Position numbers and translations under genes: made by a program
The notes under the pieces: generated by a model
The model's database searches: none
Seen by the model: only the letters and a program-made list of their open reading frames with translations
What the model was told of the DNA's origin: nothing
DNA from: a virus
Direction: 5' to 3' (one strand)
DNA: 28,711 nucleotides
Virus record (IMG/VR): IMGVR_UViG_3300025168_000469
Location: 1-28,711 of that record
Part shown: positions 14,289 to 22,193 of the stretch, in pieces
Position numbering within the stretch: position 1 is the first letter of the stretch
Layout: every line of letters starts with the position of its first letter

Positions 14289-14971
14289 CGACCCTCCGCG
14301 GCAATGCTACCGGGCGCGCGGTATGCCACGTCGACGGCATCCCCAAGGGTCTGCGGCACCTCGGATCGCGTCTTGAACCACGCGCGGCGAGCAAAGCCCG
14401 ACGCCGGGATCTCAACCTCTTTCCGCAGCCACCAGCGGCCAACGTTCTTGTCTCCGACCTTCTCCAGAAGCACCGCTGACGCGCTCTTGCCTGTGCCCTC
14501 TTGGATGACGTGAAACCACAGCCGCCCGGGGTAGTCGCGCGGCGAGGCGTAGCGGGCGACGCCTGCGCTCGTCTTTACGCTCTTGTCTGGGATGGCGAGC
14601 CACTGGGCATTCTTTGGGGTAACCGTGCCGCCCTGATCTTGGATCCGCGCGTAGATCACGTTTTTGCCCTTCGTGCGCCCGCCTCCGGAAAGAATCGCGG
14701 CGAGCGGTACGCCCTGCCTCGTGCGCCCAAATAGCGACGCCTGTCCGCTGTTGTCGACCGTGGCGACAACGCGCCCGCCCTGGACGACGCGCCCGGCGAT
14801 GCTCCGGCGCAGTGTGCCGGTCCTCGACCGCGGGCGGCTCGTGGCATTCTTGACCGCGCGACTCTGCATTTTGAGCGCGATAGCAGTGGCTCGACGTTGG
14901 AGCACACGGGCCAAACGCGGCCCGGCCTCCTCACACCTGCGTTCCCATTCCTCTGGCGTCAAGCGCTCCAT
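14285..14971 (-). CDS. HK97 gp10-like head-tail / tail completion protein
   Basis: The 228-residue protein has a basic helical start (CEEAGPRLARVLQRRATAIA, ALKMQSRAVKNATSRP) followed by RSRTGTLRRSIAGRVV, the R(T/S)G.L..SI signature of the HK97 gp10 family, then strands with ARIQDQGGTVTPKN (family Y...E.GT..). It is longer than the usual 120-150 residues because of an insert and a C-terminal extension. The ATG at 14971 overlaps the upstream stop (TGATG); a GTG one codon earlier is less likely. It should help close the connector after packaging. Confidence 0.7.
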   Translation of the reverse strand: MERLTPEEWERRCEEAGPRLARVLQRRATAIALKMQSRAVKNATSRPRSRTGTLRRSIAGRVVQGGRVVATVDNSGQASLFGRTRQGVPLAAILSGGGRTKGKNVIYARIQDQGGTVTPKNAQWLAIPDKSVKTSAGVARYASPRDYPGRLWFHVIQEGTGKSASAVLLEKVGDKNVGRWWLRKEVEIPASGFARRAWFKTRSEVPQTLGDAVDVAYRAPGSIAAEGR

Positions 14972-15570
14972 CACGGCACCGCAAGACGGTAGTCTGCGAG
15001 CATCTCGCGAACCTCAGGCAGAAGGGACAGCGGAGCCACGGAGCGAGAGCCCCCGCGGGTCTGTGTCGAGGTCGATCCGGCCGTCGACGTGTTGCCGATC
15101 TGGTGGATGCACTGGACAATTGCCGCGTCTGTCAGCGTCGGATGGTCCGCGATTGTGTAGCCAGCAGAAACGATCACTTTGTTTGCTCTGTGGCTGTGGC
15201 CCCAAGTGTGATCGGCGTCGACTGTCAGCTCAACCCGGCGGCCGTCCTTGACGTATTCGGCCGCGGCGAGGAGGCTGTTGGAGCCGTAATCCTGTTCGGC
15301 GTCGATGTGCACCGACGTGATCGACAGAATCGGCGGTGTGGGCACGACGCACACGTTCGCGTCATCGCCCATCCCGAGATCGTAGCGTCCCGGGAAAGTC
15401 GTATATGTGGCGGCCTCCATCGTTGGCGCCCCGCTGTCGGGGGACGGATGGAGGCAGTAGCGCGCAAACGCCGCGTCAATGCGAGCGATCAGCGCGTTGA
15501 TCGTCGTGTCATCGGCAGACGACAGCGACGGAGACAGCGCCCGAACTTGGGCAGCAGTGGCGAGAGCCAT
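14971..15570 (-). CDS. Head-tail connector (gp6-like adaptor)
   Basis: The 199-residue protein begins MALATAAQVRALSPSLSSAD, then DDTTINALIARIDAAFARYC, a helix pair typical of the gp6/gp15 adaptor family that binds beneath the portal. Later segments EYVKDGRRVELTVDADHTWG and VIVSAGYTI (family V.Y.AGY) and a final helical part agree. It follows the capsid genes and precedes gp10-like and terminator genes, the canonical connector order. The ATG at 15570 overlaps the previous stop by one base and has AGAGG upstream. Confidence 0.75.
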   Translation of the reverse strand: MALATAAQVRALSPSLSSADDTTINALIARIDAAFARYCLHPSPDSGAPTMEAATYTTFPGRYDLGMGDDANVCVVPTPPILSITSVHIDAEQDYGSNSLLAAAEYVKDGRRVELTVDADHTWGHSHRANKVIVSAGYTIADHPTLTDAAIVQCIHQIGNTSTAGSTSTQTRGGSRSVAPLSLLPEVREMLADYRLAVP

Positions 15571-15788
15571 CACAGACCTCTGATCAGGAGACGAGACCGC
15601 GCGTCAATTGCTGACAGCACAGCCCGCCGCCCCGAGCCGTCGATCTCGATGGCCCGCAGCGGCGCGAGGTAGGCGTCACAAGCGCCCGAGCGAACCCGGG
15701 CGATGATAGGCCGCGCCTCACCTGCGAGCGCCCCAAGGGGCACAGCAGGCGCCGGAATCGTGCCCCGGATGGCGCGGTCAATCACCAT
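15570..15788 (-). CDS. Small protein between capsid decoration and connector, 72 residues
   Basis: The protein is basic (MVIDRAIRGTIPAPAVPLGA ... RVRSGACDAYLAPLRAIE ... RRAVLSAIDARSRLLIRGL). No family is recognised. Both ends overlap neighbours by 1 base (TGATG), so it is a real part of the structural operon. Possibilities include a head completion factor or a translational linker; neither can be shown from sequence. Confidence 0.6.
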   Translation of the reverse strand: MVIDRAIRGTIPAPAVPLGALAGEARPIIARVRSGACDAYLAPLRAIEIDGSGRRAVLSAIDARSRLLIRGL

Positions 15789-16189
15789 CAGTCAGCGCGC
15801 ACCCGTTGCATCGTGACAGCAAGCGTACCCGCTACCGCGACGCCCGATCCGGTCTTAGTGATCGCGACCTTGACCGCTCCACCCTCGGCTACGAGGTTGG
15901 AACCGGCCGCCGAGAGCGTGATCGATGCGACCCCGCCGTCAGTGATGGTGCCGGTGCCGGTTGTGCTGGTAGTCATTGCACCGATCGAGACGCCCGCAAC
16001 CGACGCGGTGAACGTCTTATTGTTGGAATCGTTTGCGGTGACACCGCCGTCGGACACGTAGTCAACGGCTGTAACCTGCGCCTTACCGCCGAGGCGATTG
16101 ACACAGAACAGATCGTCGAGGTTGCCAGCGGTCGCGCTGTTGACCGGAATGTAGAGCTGGGCTGTGTAGAATTCGTTTGATTGGCTCAT
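15788..16189 (-). CDS. Head decoration-like protein candidate
   Basis: The 133-residue protein begins MSQSNEFYTAQLYIPVNSAT and consists of Thr/Gly/Val-rich strands (GVSIGAMTTSTTGTGTITDG; GVASITLSAAGSNLVAEGGA) with few charged residues, a beta-sandwich-like composition. It follows the capsid gene after 9 bases and has an AGGGA ribosome site, the usual place for a capsid stabilising or decoration protein. No specific family is recognised, so the role is inferred from position and composition. Confidence 0.5.
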   Translation of the reverse strand: MSQSNEFYTAQLYIPVNSATAGNLDDLFCVNRLGGKAQVTAVDYVSDGGVTANDSNNKTFTASVAGVSIGAMTTSTTGTGTITDGGVASITLSAAGSNLVAEGGAVKVAITKTGSGVAVAGTLAVTMQRVRAD

Positions 16190-16198
16190 GTCAGATCC

Positions 16199-17719
16199 CT
16201 ATTTGCTCATGTTGAAGGCGTAGCGAACGGCCTTGTCGGCGCTCTTGGTCATGTCCTTGAACCCGACGCGCTGACGTGCCCGCATGTAGGTTCCGGCCAC
16301 TGTGATGTCGTTCTGAAGCGACACGGTAGCGCCGGCCCGCACGATGCGGCGGAACATGCGACGGTTAAGCACGGTATAAGCCGTCTTCGTCTTAGTGGCG
16401 TTATCGTAAACGCCGGAAGCGTTGAGGTCGGCGGGCATCGCGTCGGTCATAATGATCGGATGACCTGCGATAGAGCCCACTTCACCGGCCGCGATTGGTG
16501 CCCGGTTGCCGTAGTCGTTGGCGCTGACAATGCCGGACAGTCCGACAAAGTTGGACAGGTAGCCCTCTGGCGAGGTGATGATCGGCATGTCAGAAGGAAC
16601 GGACCGCGGACCGCCTACAGCGTTGATATCGCTAAAGAGCGTCGACAGGCTGTGAGTGGAGCGGTTGACGCCGTTCGAGTCGTCGAGCGCGATAGCGCGT
16701 AGACCCATGAACGTACGTCTATAATCTATGGAGCCTGCGTCTACGGCTCCAAAATAGCCCCTTAGATTCCAGTTAGGAAGGTCGTCCTGGTGGGTCGCTG
16801 CGGTGTCTCCGTTAAGGATACAAAGGCGTAGACCCATCGCCAGACTGCGGCTGATGGCTTCACGGATGAACGGGAACGCGGCGACAATGGAGTCACTCGC
16901 GGCGTCTTCGTGAATCAGAACCATGGTGTACATGGGGTTTGCGGTGAGGGTGAGCTTGTCGGTGCCCACGCTTGCCTTGGCAAGTGCGGCCGGGTTGTCA
17001 CCGGTAGCGCCGCCGCCCTTGTAGGGGACCGGGTACGCGGTGCCGACGGGAAGCTCGACCGACTCAGACGGGATCGTGATTTGGTCGAAGAGACCGATCA
17101 GACCGTCGGGGTCGTACTCTTCGACTTGCCACATGGGCGAGGCGAGGAGCGGGGTCGGGATGAATTCGCCGCCGCTGCCGTTTTGGTCGTCCCATGCCCG
17201 ACGGATCGGGGCGGGCATGCGCGACCATGCGCGCTGTACCTTGTTCCAGGCTTTGGTTTCTTTGCGGATGACGTCGGCCCGGTAGCCCTGTCCGCGGTGG
17301 TCGAATGCGTCGCGACCGTGGCGAGCGACTGCGACCACATAGAGCGCCTCGGTTGCTTCGATCAGGTTGCGGTGTGCATCGTTGACGGGGCGAGAGGCGA
17401 GGAGCCCGGCCGAGTCGGAGCGGAAAAGCGCCGGATCGTCGGAGTCGTGGCCGCGAAGGAAGACGCGCCCGTCGGTATCGATGAACCGTTGCACCAGCTC
17501 GCGATCGGTGCCGCCAAGGGTGGCCATCGGGTCAACGTTGCGGGCGGTCGCTTCTGCGACCTCCTGCCGCACGGTGCGGAGATCGTCCGCCATGCGTGCG
17601 ATCTGCTCGCTTTGTTCGGTGTGAGTGCGGGCGCCTGCATCGACCTTGTGGGCGAGCTGCTGGGCCTTTTCAGTGGTAGAGGCGGCGAACGCCTTCCACT
17701 CGGCTTGCGTTTGGGGCAT
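16199..17719 (-). CDS. Major capsid protein, HK97 type with scaffold domain
   Basis: The 506-residue protein has an N-terminal helical, heptad-like region (about 1-70, WKAFAASTTEKAQQLAHKVD ... RMADDLRTVRQEVAEATAR), which in HK97-like phages is the scaffold domain removed by the head protease. The rest fits the HK97 fold: FDQITIPSESVELPVGTAYP, LTANPMYTMVLIHEDAASDS (E-loop and spine helix region), SLAMGLRLCILNGD (family hNGDG), and VGSIAGHPIIMTDAMPADL (G.PV....MP motif). It is longer than the 385 residues of HK97. The ATG at 17719 has GGAG 7 bases upstream; the longer frame is rejected. The protease gene directly upstream supports it. Confidence 0.9.
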   Translation of the reverse strand: MPQTQAEWKAFAASTTEKAQQLAHKVDAGARTHTEQSEQIARMADDLRTVRQEVAEATARNVDPMATLGGTDRELVQRFIDTDGRVFLRGHDSDDPALFRSDSAGLLASRPVNDAHRNLIEATEALYVVAVARHGRDAFDHRGQGYRADVIRKETKAWNKVQRAWSRMPAPIRRAWDDQNGSGGEFIPTPLLASPMWQVEEYDPDGLIGLFDQITIPSESVELPVGTAYPVPYKGGGATGDNPAALAKASVGTDKLTLTANPMYTMVLIHEDAASDSIVAAFPFIREAISRSLAMGLRLCILNGDTAATHQDDLPNWNLRGYFGAVDAGSIDYRRTFMGLRAIALDDSNGVNRSTHSLSTLFSDINAVGGPRSVPSDMPIITSPEGYLSNFVGLSGIVSANDYGNRAPIAAGEVGSIAGHPIIMTDAMPADLNASGVYDNATKTKTAYTVLNRRMFRRIVRAGATVSLQNDITVAGTYMRARQRVGFKDMTKSADKAVRYAFNMSK

Positions 17720-17761
17720 GGTTTTGCTCCGGTTGTGGTGAGGTGCCCAGCATGGGCGGTG

Positions 17762-17786
17762 CTCATGTTCTATCACGGAACATGAG
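17762..17786 (-). promoter_or_regulatory. Perfect hairpin upstream of the capsid gene
   Basis: CTCATGTTC and GAACATGAG form a perfect 9-base-pair stem with a 7-base loop in the 79-base gap between the protease and capsid genes. No T run follows. It could stabilise or process capsid mRNA, or act as an operator. The loop includes the CGTGATA element. Confidence 0.55.
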
Positions 17787-17798
17787 TAAGGGGACAAG

Positions 17799-18677
17799 TC
17801 AAGACCAGGGGAACCCGTCGCCCGGTGTGGGCTCGGGTGTGGGTGCGGGCGCGTACGGTAGGCCGCTGGCCCGGGGCGCCACGGAGACCGAGCGCGACAC
17901 GGGTTGCGCTTCGATCATACGGGCGAGAGCCGCACGCGGGTTCATGGGCATAGGGGTGACGCTCGCCTCCAGAAGCCGCGGCGACACGTAGACGGCCCCG
18001 CGATCGGCTCGGCGGTCGTCATCGGCGGCGAGGGATGCCCGGCTGATCACGGCGCCCGGGCGGAACCCTACCGATACGGTGCGAAGCACACCCTCTGACA
18101 GAAGCGCCGCGACCGTCTGTGAGAGCGGGTAGCTGTCGACAGGAGTAGGGATCAGCGTCCCCCGCAGCACACCGCCGGACGCCTCGACATTGACCCACCG
18201 GCCAATCGGGGGCGCGCTGTAGTCGTGATTGTAAGGCGCTACTGGGTTGAGTCGGAATTCTGACAGGTTCCACGTCTGCTCTACGATGTCATCCGCCCGA
18301 TCGGGCTCGGCGTCGGACATGACGAAGCGGTAGCTGGGTCGCTTTTCGTCGTCTTCCATGGTCCCGCGCTCCTCCTCCTCGTCGTCTTCCATGGCTGACA
18401 GATCAAAGCGCAAGACCGTCCGATAGGCCAGCGAGAGCGGCGACTCTCCGATCGATGTGGCGAGCCGTTGCACGAGATCGGGATCGAGAAGCTGATCGAG
18501 GTGAGGAGCCGAGCCACGCGCGACCGCGTACACGTCGCCAGCGGTGCCGCCGACAGACTCGGCCATACGCTCGACGAGATAGTCCTGTAGCCCTTCCCGG
18601 GTCGCTTCACCGATCCAGCGGCGCACGACATCGGCCGGGGTGGAGGTCACAAAGATCGGGTGTGTGTTGCTGCTCAT
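17799..18677 (-). CDS. Head maturation protease (peptidase U35 type)
   Basis: The 292-residue protein contains the HK97 prohead protease core: NPVAPYNHDYSAPPIGRW with catalytic His151, GTLIPTPVDSYPLSQTVAA, and VLRTVSVGFRPG with catalytic Ser202. The protease cuts the capsid scaffold domain and itself during maturation. An unusual feature is the long N-terminal extension of about 140 residues with an acidic duplicated stretch (MEDDEEEERGTMEDDEK). The C terminus is proline-rich and likely disordered. The ATG at 18677 has AGAGG 7 bases upstream and follows the head morphogenesis stop by 2 bases. Gene order before the capsid is canonical. Confidence 0.88.
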   Translation of the reverse strand: MSSNTHPIFVTSTPADVVRRWIGEATREGLQDYLVERMAESVGGTAGDVYAVARGSAPHLDQLLDPDLVQRLATSIGESPLSLAYRTVLRFDLSAMEDDEEEERGTMEDDEKRPSYRFVMSDAEPDRADDIVEQTWNLSEFRLNPVAPYNHDYSAPPIGRWVNVEASGGVLRGTLIPTPVDSYPLSQTVAALLSEGVLRTVSVGFRPGAVISRASLAADDDRRADRGAVYVSPRLLEASVTPMPMNPRAALARMIEAQPVSRSVSVAPRASGLPYAPAPTPEPTPGDGFPWS

Positions 18678-18679
18678 TC

Positions 18680-19927
18680 TCAACCTCTGATGTCGACCGG
18701 GCGCACGACGCACCGGCAATTGATGTCCTCGGACGGCACGAAGAAAAGCCCCGGGCCGAGACCGGCCGCGCCCGTGTCTGTGTCGAAGGGTTCGCCCGGC
18801 TGTCGGAGCTGACCGTCGAGGGCCTCGTGGGTCGGGCGTACCGCGTTGTCCCGACTGCTCACCCACTCGCGCATGAAGGTAACGCCGATGTTTGCCGCTT
18901 GATCAAATGCCATCTCCTGCCCCTCGGAAACGGTGCGGGCCGTCTCCGTGCGAGCAATGGTGAGCGCCCGGGCCGGAGAAAATGCGTGATCAGCCTGGAG
19001 CGCCCTTTGTAGGTCTCCGATGCTGGCACCTTCTGACAGGCTGGCTCTGACCAGCTTTGCAACGCGATCCTTTGTCGACTGCTGAACGTCCGTGATCATT
19101 TGCGCGATGATCTGTCGCGCCGGGTCGAGCGTCGGATCGAAGACGATCTCTGCGCTCAGCCGGGTAGCCACGACCGCATGGGCACGCCGGACGCCGCGCT
19201 CCACCGTCATGGGGTCGAACTCATCGCGGAGCATGGACAGCTCAAAGTCATCCATGAGGATCGCGCGTAACTCTTCGTCGGTGACATTCCGCCGGATCGA
19301 ACGTGTGCCCCGCAGAACGCGACCGATCCGCGCATTGTAGCGGGCGACCTGTGCCGGGAAGATCCCCGCGCTCCCGCGTCGCCATTGCCCGCGAATCTGA
19401 CGCTCTGTGGGCCGTTGCACGTTGTCGAGCCATGCCCGCCAGTACACGGCGCGCGGTGTGTCCTCACGGGTCAACACGGCCCGGGAAACTGGCCCGAGCG
19501 TGTCGGCGTGTGCCTTCTCCTGTCGTGCGTCTGCGGTCTCGATCTGGCGCCGCTTGTCCCGTGCCCACACGCGCCCGCCGTCGCCTCCCCACAGATCCCA
19601 CGCGATGCGGAGCGGCCCTATTTTGTCGCTGGTAGTGTCCCATTTTTCGGTTCGGCGCTGCCTCTGGGCCTCGTCTGCGAACCTCTCAAAAAACGAGAAC
19701 ATGTCGCGCACGTTGTCGGGGTGGATGCGTTGCCCGTCGAGGATCCGGTTGGCCATGGCGAGCGCTTTGCTCGTGCCCCCGCGGCGGTGCTTCTGGCGTA
19801 GCGCCTTGCCCCGTGCCGCTGCTCTTGCCATCTGTTTGGTGGCCGTCAACGTGATGTCATCGTAGATCGCCGGAATCGGGCCGCCCTCACGTACGACAGG
19901 CTCACCCGGTACCTCTGCCACGGTCAC
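18680..19927 (-). CDS. Phage head morphogenesis protein (Mu F / SPP1 gp7 type)
   Basis: The 415-residue protein ends with the minor head protein signature: ARALTIARTETARTVSEGQE near 330, WVSSRDNAVRPTHEALDGQ, and EDINCRCVVRPVDI at the C terminus (conserved N-C-R-C). The N-terminal part (about 70-115) contains MFSFFERFADEAQRQRRTEK and RIAWDLWGGDGGRVWA, a W.LWGG block seen in phage head proteins fused to this domain. It likely binds the portal and enters the head. The start is a GTG at 19927 overlapping the portal stop (GTGA), without a clear ribosome site, so it relies on coupling. Confidence 0.85.
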   Translation of the reverse strand: MTVAEVPGEPVVREGGPIPAIYDDITLTATKQMARAAARGKALRQKHRRGGTSKALAMANRILDGQRIHPDNVRDMFSFFERFADEAQRQRRTEKWDTTSDKIGPLRIAWDLWGGDGGRVWARDKRRQIETADARQEKAHADTLGPVSRAVLTREDTPRAVYWRAWLDNVQRPTERQIRGQWRRGSAGIFPAQVARYNARIGRVLRGTRSIRRNVTDEELRAILMDDFELSMLRDEFDPMTVERGVRRAHAVVATRLSAEIVFDPTLDPARQIIAQMITDVQQSTKDRVAKLVRASLSEGASIGDLQRALQADHAFSPARALTIARTETARTVSEGQEMAFDQAANIGVTFMREWVSSRDNAVRPTHEALDGQLRQPGEPFDTDTGAAGLGPGLFFVPSEDINCRCVVRPVDIRG

Positions 19928-21336
19928 GGCTGGTCCCGCAGCATCGGCCCCAAGAGGTCGAGCAATGCGCCCAGCTCCGTCCTTATGTCGTCCTCGTCGT
20001 CGGGGTCGTCATCTGTGAGCATCGAGGCGAGCGCGTCGGCCTGTGCCTGGATGTCTGCGACGGCCTCGACATCGACAGCGGCGGTGGGCTCCGGTGCGTC
20101 GACCGGTGCCCCTGGTGTGTCGGGGTCGACTCCAAACTCGGCAAGATCGGGCGCGTCGTCGAAGCCCTCGAACCGGTACGCGTCGGCCGGGCTCATGCCG
20201 TGGGCGATGTGGAGCGCGACACGTTGTAGGCGTTCGGTGCGGCCGTCCTCCATCTCGGGGAGCACATGACAGACCCGCATGTCGGGGAACCCGAGACGCC
20301 GGACCAGATCAGTCAGGGCGTCGTCGATGAGGCTGGCAAGCGGGGTCAAGGTGTCCGCGATGTAGGAGCGCCGCTCCATCTCCGCCGTGGCATAGTTCGC
20401 GCTCTGGAGCCCCAGAAGGGTAGGCGGAACCCCGGTCACAGCCACGATCACGGCTCGGGTGTACTCGCGCGCGGACATGCCCCCCAGCTCGTCAACGGTC
20501 CAATCGAGGGCCTCGAATTTGCCCGCGCCCGAGAGCACCGCGACTCCGCCCGTCTGCTCTGTGAGGATGCGATCGATCTGCGTCTGCATGTCCCGCACCT
20601 GGGGACGGCCCCATGTGTTTTTAGGGTCGCTCGGGACATAGGCGGCATCCGGTCGACCGCGCCCGGCTTTTTTCGCCATCTGCGCAGCCATGGCCACATC
20701 AGCCGCGAGATCCCGATCCATCGGCTGGACCTCGCCCGTACCGTAGAGCCGCTGGATGCCACCGCCCGCAGCGCTGTAGTGGAGGTGGGCAACAAGATCG
20801 GGCGGGTAGCTGACCTCTGCCCCTTGGGTGTCGTACACGTAGGCGAGCGCCGCGCCGTCTCTCCCGGGCGTGATGTTCACCCGGGCGGGCTCCAGTAGCA
20901 GAAGCGCCGCGGGTGCCGTGCCCGGTGTGCTGACGCCGACGGGGAGCACGTAGGCATTGCCACCGGGCAGCAGATCGGTAACGAGCTGGGTGCGAAATTG
21001 GCGCGCGGTCTGGCTGGTGTTCGGCCGCTTCAGCAGATCACAAAGCGGATGATCTTCGATAGTCTCGTAGCCGTCCGCGGTGTAGCGCTGGACCTTCAGC
21101 GGTAGAGCGGCGAGCGATGCCGCACGAATCGCAACGGCGCGCCAATACCACGGCGACGCCAGAAGCGCAGAAGCGGCCCGGCGCGGGTCGTAGGCGGTCG
21201 GAACGGCGGTAGCTGACGCGAAGTCGGATCCAGCGTTGAACGACTCCACATCGGCCGGCGGGTCGACTGTGACGACAGACAGCGCCCGCAAGATGCGAAC
21301 TGGTAGCGATTCGGGGCGGGTATGCGTCGGGCTCAT
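19924..21336 (-). CDS. Portal protein, HK97 family
   Basis: The 470-residue protein matches Phage_portal: ASPWYWRAVAIRAASLAALP (family V...CI..IA..va..P), DHPLCDLLKRPNTSQTARQF, a TDLLPGGNAYVLPV core (L...GNAY), VSYPPDLVAHLHYSAAGG, VLSGAGKFEALDWTVDELGG and VTGVPPTLLGLQSANYATAE (family gVPP..lG). It forms the dodecameric ring through which DNA passes. The C-terminal tail is very acidic (MLTDDDPDDEDDI). The ribosome site is weak and the gene follows a terminator (21383-21405), so it must either rely on read-through or have its own promoter in the 46-base gap. Confidence 0.92.
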   Translation of the reverse strand: MSPTHTRPESLPVRILRALSVVTVDPPADVESFNAGSDFASATAVPTAYDPRRAASALLASPWYWRAVAIRAASLAALPLKVQRYTADGYETIEDHPLCDLLKRPNTSQTARQFRTQLVTDLLPGGNAYVLPVGVSTPGTAPAALLLLEPARVNITPGRDGAALAYVYDTQGAEVSYPPDLVAHLHYSAAGGGIQRLYGTGEVQPMDRDLAADVAMAAQMAKKAGRGRPDAAYVPSDPKNTWGRPQVRDMQTQIDRILTEQTGGVAVLSGAGKFEALDWTVDELGGMSAREYTRAVIVAVTGVPPTLLGLQSANYATAEMERRSYIADTLTPLASLIDDALTDLVRRLGFPDMRVCHVLPEMEDGRTERLQRVALHIAHGMSPADAYRFEGFDDAPDLAEFGVDPDTPGAPVDAPEPTAAVDVEAVADIQAQADALASMLTDDDPDDEDDIRTELGALLDLLGPMLRDQP

Positions 21337-21382
21337 GTGTCCGACGATATCACGCGCCCCCGCTCATGTCCCAAGAATGCGA

Positions 21383-21405
21383 GAGCCCCGCACGGGGCGG
21401 GGCTC
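21383..21405 (-). terminator. Hairpin terminator after the 92-residue accessory gene
   Basis: GAGCCCCGC pairs with GCGGGGCTC (9 base pairs, 5-base loop), followed on the leftward strand by CTCGCATTCTTG. That flank is shared with the related hairpin at 21826-21841, indicating duplicated cassette ends. Confidence 0.65.
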
Positions 21406-21424
21406 GAATGGTGGACTGTGCTAC

Positions 21425-21703
21425 TCAGATCGCCTTGTTGAGCGCGAGGTCCTGCGCAAAGACAATAGCCGCAACGTGGAACGGAGCCCCAGTCACGTCG
21501 GCAACGAATCGCGCGCCTTCGCGCCGTCTGCCACTACTCAGGAGGACTCCATACGATTTCGAGGCCGTGTGTGCGTTTCCTTGACCGTGTGGGTTGTCGC
21601 TGAAAAACTCCACGAGGCGCAACTCTGCCTCTTCGACCATGGCTCGGAAGCCACCGACGTTGAAGGGAAGGGCGGAAGGAATGAGGAATGAGGATGCGGT
21701 CAT
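21425..21703 (-). CDS. Accessory small protein, 92 residues
   Basis: The protein begins MTASSFLIPSALPFNVGGFR, has an acidic helix (AMVEEAELRLVEFFSDNPHG) and a strand-rich C-terminal half (FVADVTGAPFHVAAIVFAQD). No family is recognised. The ATG at 21703 is fixed by CACGGAGAAACACA upstream; a longer frame is rejected. It has its own promoter (21750-21778) and terminator, and sits between the terminase and portal genes, a place where accessory (moron-like) genes interrupt structural operons. Function unknown. Confidence 0.7.
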   Translation of the reverse strand: MTASSFLIPSALPFNVGGFRAMVEEAELRLVEFFSDNPHGQGNAHTASKSYGVLLSSGRRREGARFVADVTGAPFHVAAIVFAQDLALNKAI

Positions 21704-21727
21704 TGTGTTTCTCCGTGGTATGTGCGG

Positions 21728-21739
21728 GGCGTCCCTGCC
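21728..21739 (-). promoter_or_regulatory. Leader hairpin, weak member
   Basis: GGC and GCC flank AGGGAC in the leader of the 21703 gene. The GGGA loop is kept but the closing pair is A-C, so this is the weakest member of the set. An alternative 5-base-pair stem GGGCG/CGCCC encloses it. Confidence 0.35.
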
Positions 21740-21749
21740 TCGCCCTTTT

Positions 21750-21778
21750 AGTATGGCCTGTTCTGCGCCTGCCGTCAA
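21750..21778 (-). promoter_or_regulatory. Sigma-70-type promoter for the 92-residue gene
   Basis: TTGACG (21778-21773) and CATACT (21755-21750) are 17 bases apart on the leftward strand, with ATATCAG just upstream of the -35. Matches the other three cassette promoters. Confidence 0.8.
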
Positions 21779-21825
21779 TAGACTTTCTGATATTTCTCAG
21801 GATTGACGGGCGCAAGAATGCGAGA

Positions 21826-21841
21826 GCCCCGCGCGGGGGGC
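21826..21841 (-). terminator. Hairpin after the 81-residue accessory gene
   Basis: GCCCC and GGGGC with a GCGC loop and a two-base bulge form a short GC-rich hairpin. The next bases on the leftward strand (CTCTCGCATTCTTG) are identical to those after the hairpin at 21383. Probably a diverged copy of the same terminator. Confidence 0.5.
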
Positions 21842-21854
21842 GGCCCGTCGCCGG

Positions 21855-22100
21855 TTAGGCCGCGGCCTTTTCGGCGTCAATGAGACGCCGCTCCAGGTGT
21901 GCCAAGTATTCCCCGCGGCCGTTGGCTACACAGTAGTTGAACGCCTCACGCCATGCTTGCAACCGTTCTGCCGTGCGCTTCCCGGTGCCGCTTTCAATCT
22001 GGATCCAGAGGGTGTAGACCATCTCCGGTGCCATGCGGTTACGGCTCTCGATCATGTAGACGAATGTGTTGGTGCGGTGGTTGTTGAATGCTGCGGTCAT
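21855..22100 (-). CDS. Accessory small protein, 81 residues
   Basis: The protein starts MTAAFNNHRTNTFVYMIESR, has aromatic and polar residues in the middle (MVYTLWIQIESGTGKRTAER) and a charged C-terminal helix (YLAHLERRLIDAEKAAA). No family recognised; no membrane segment. It starts after CACGGAGAAACCACA and has its own promoter (22148-22176) and a terminator. It is one of four small genes inserted between TerL and portal. The fold looks helical; function unknown. Confidence 0.7.
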   Translation of the reverse strand: MTAAFNNHRTNTFVYMIESRNRMAPEMVYTLWIQIESGTGKRTAERLQAWREAFNYCVANGRGEYLAHLERRLIDAEKAAA

Positions 22101-22125
22101 TGTGGTTTCTCCGTGTTGTGTGCGC

Positions 22126-22137
22126 GGCGTCCCCGCC
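22126..22137 (-). promoter_or_regulatory. Leader hairpin with GGGA loop
   Basis: GGCG pairs with CGCC around GGGA in the leader of the 22100 gene, between its -10 and its CACGGAGAAAC ribosome site. Member of the recurring leader set. Confidence 0.5.
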
Positions 22138-22147
22138 TCGCCCCATT

Positions 22148-22176
22148 ACTATGGCCCGTTCTTCTGGATTCGTCAA
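22148..22176 (-). promoter_or_regulatory. Sigma-70-type promoter for the 81-residue gene
   Basis: TTGACG (22176-22171) and CATAGT (22153-22148) are 17 bases apart, with AAATATCAG upstream. The box begins at the end of the preceding 57-residue gene. Confidence 0.8.
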
Positions 22177-22193
22177 TAGGTTTTCTGATATTT

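Noticed and set aside
16910-17785. Long rightward open frame (291 residues) opposite the capsid gene
   Set aside because: It is antisense to a clear HK97-type capsid gene, and long shadow frames are expected in high-GC DNA. No ribosome site or family match.
18347-18394. Repeated 15-base CGTCGTCTTCCATGG in the protease gene
   Set aside because: Two direct copies encode the acidic MEDDE stretches in a linker; most likely a simple internal duplication without regulatory role.
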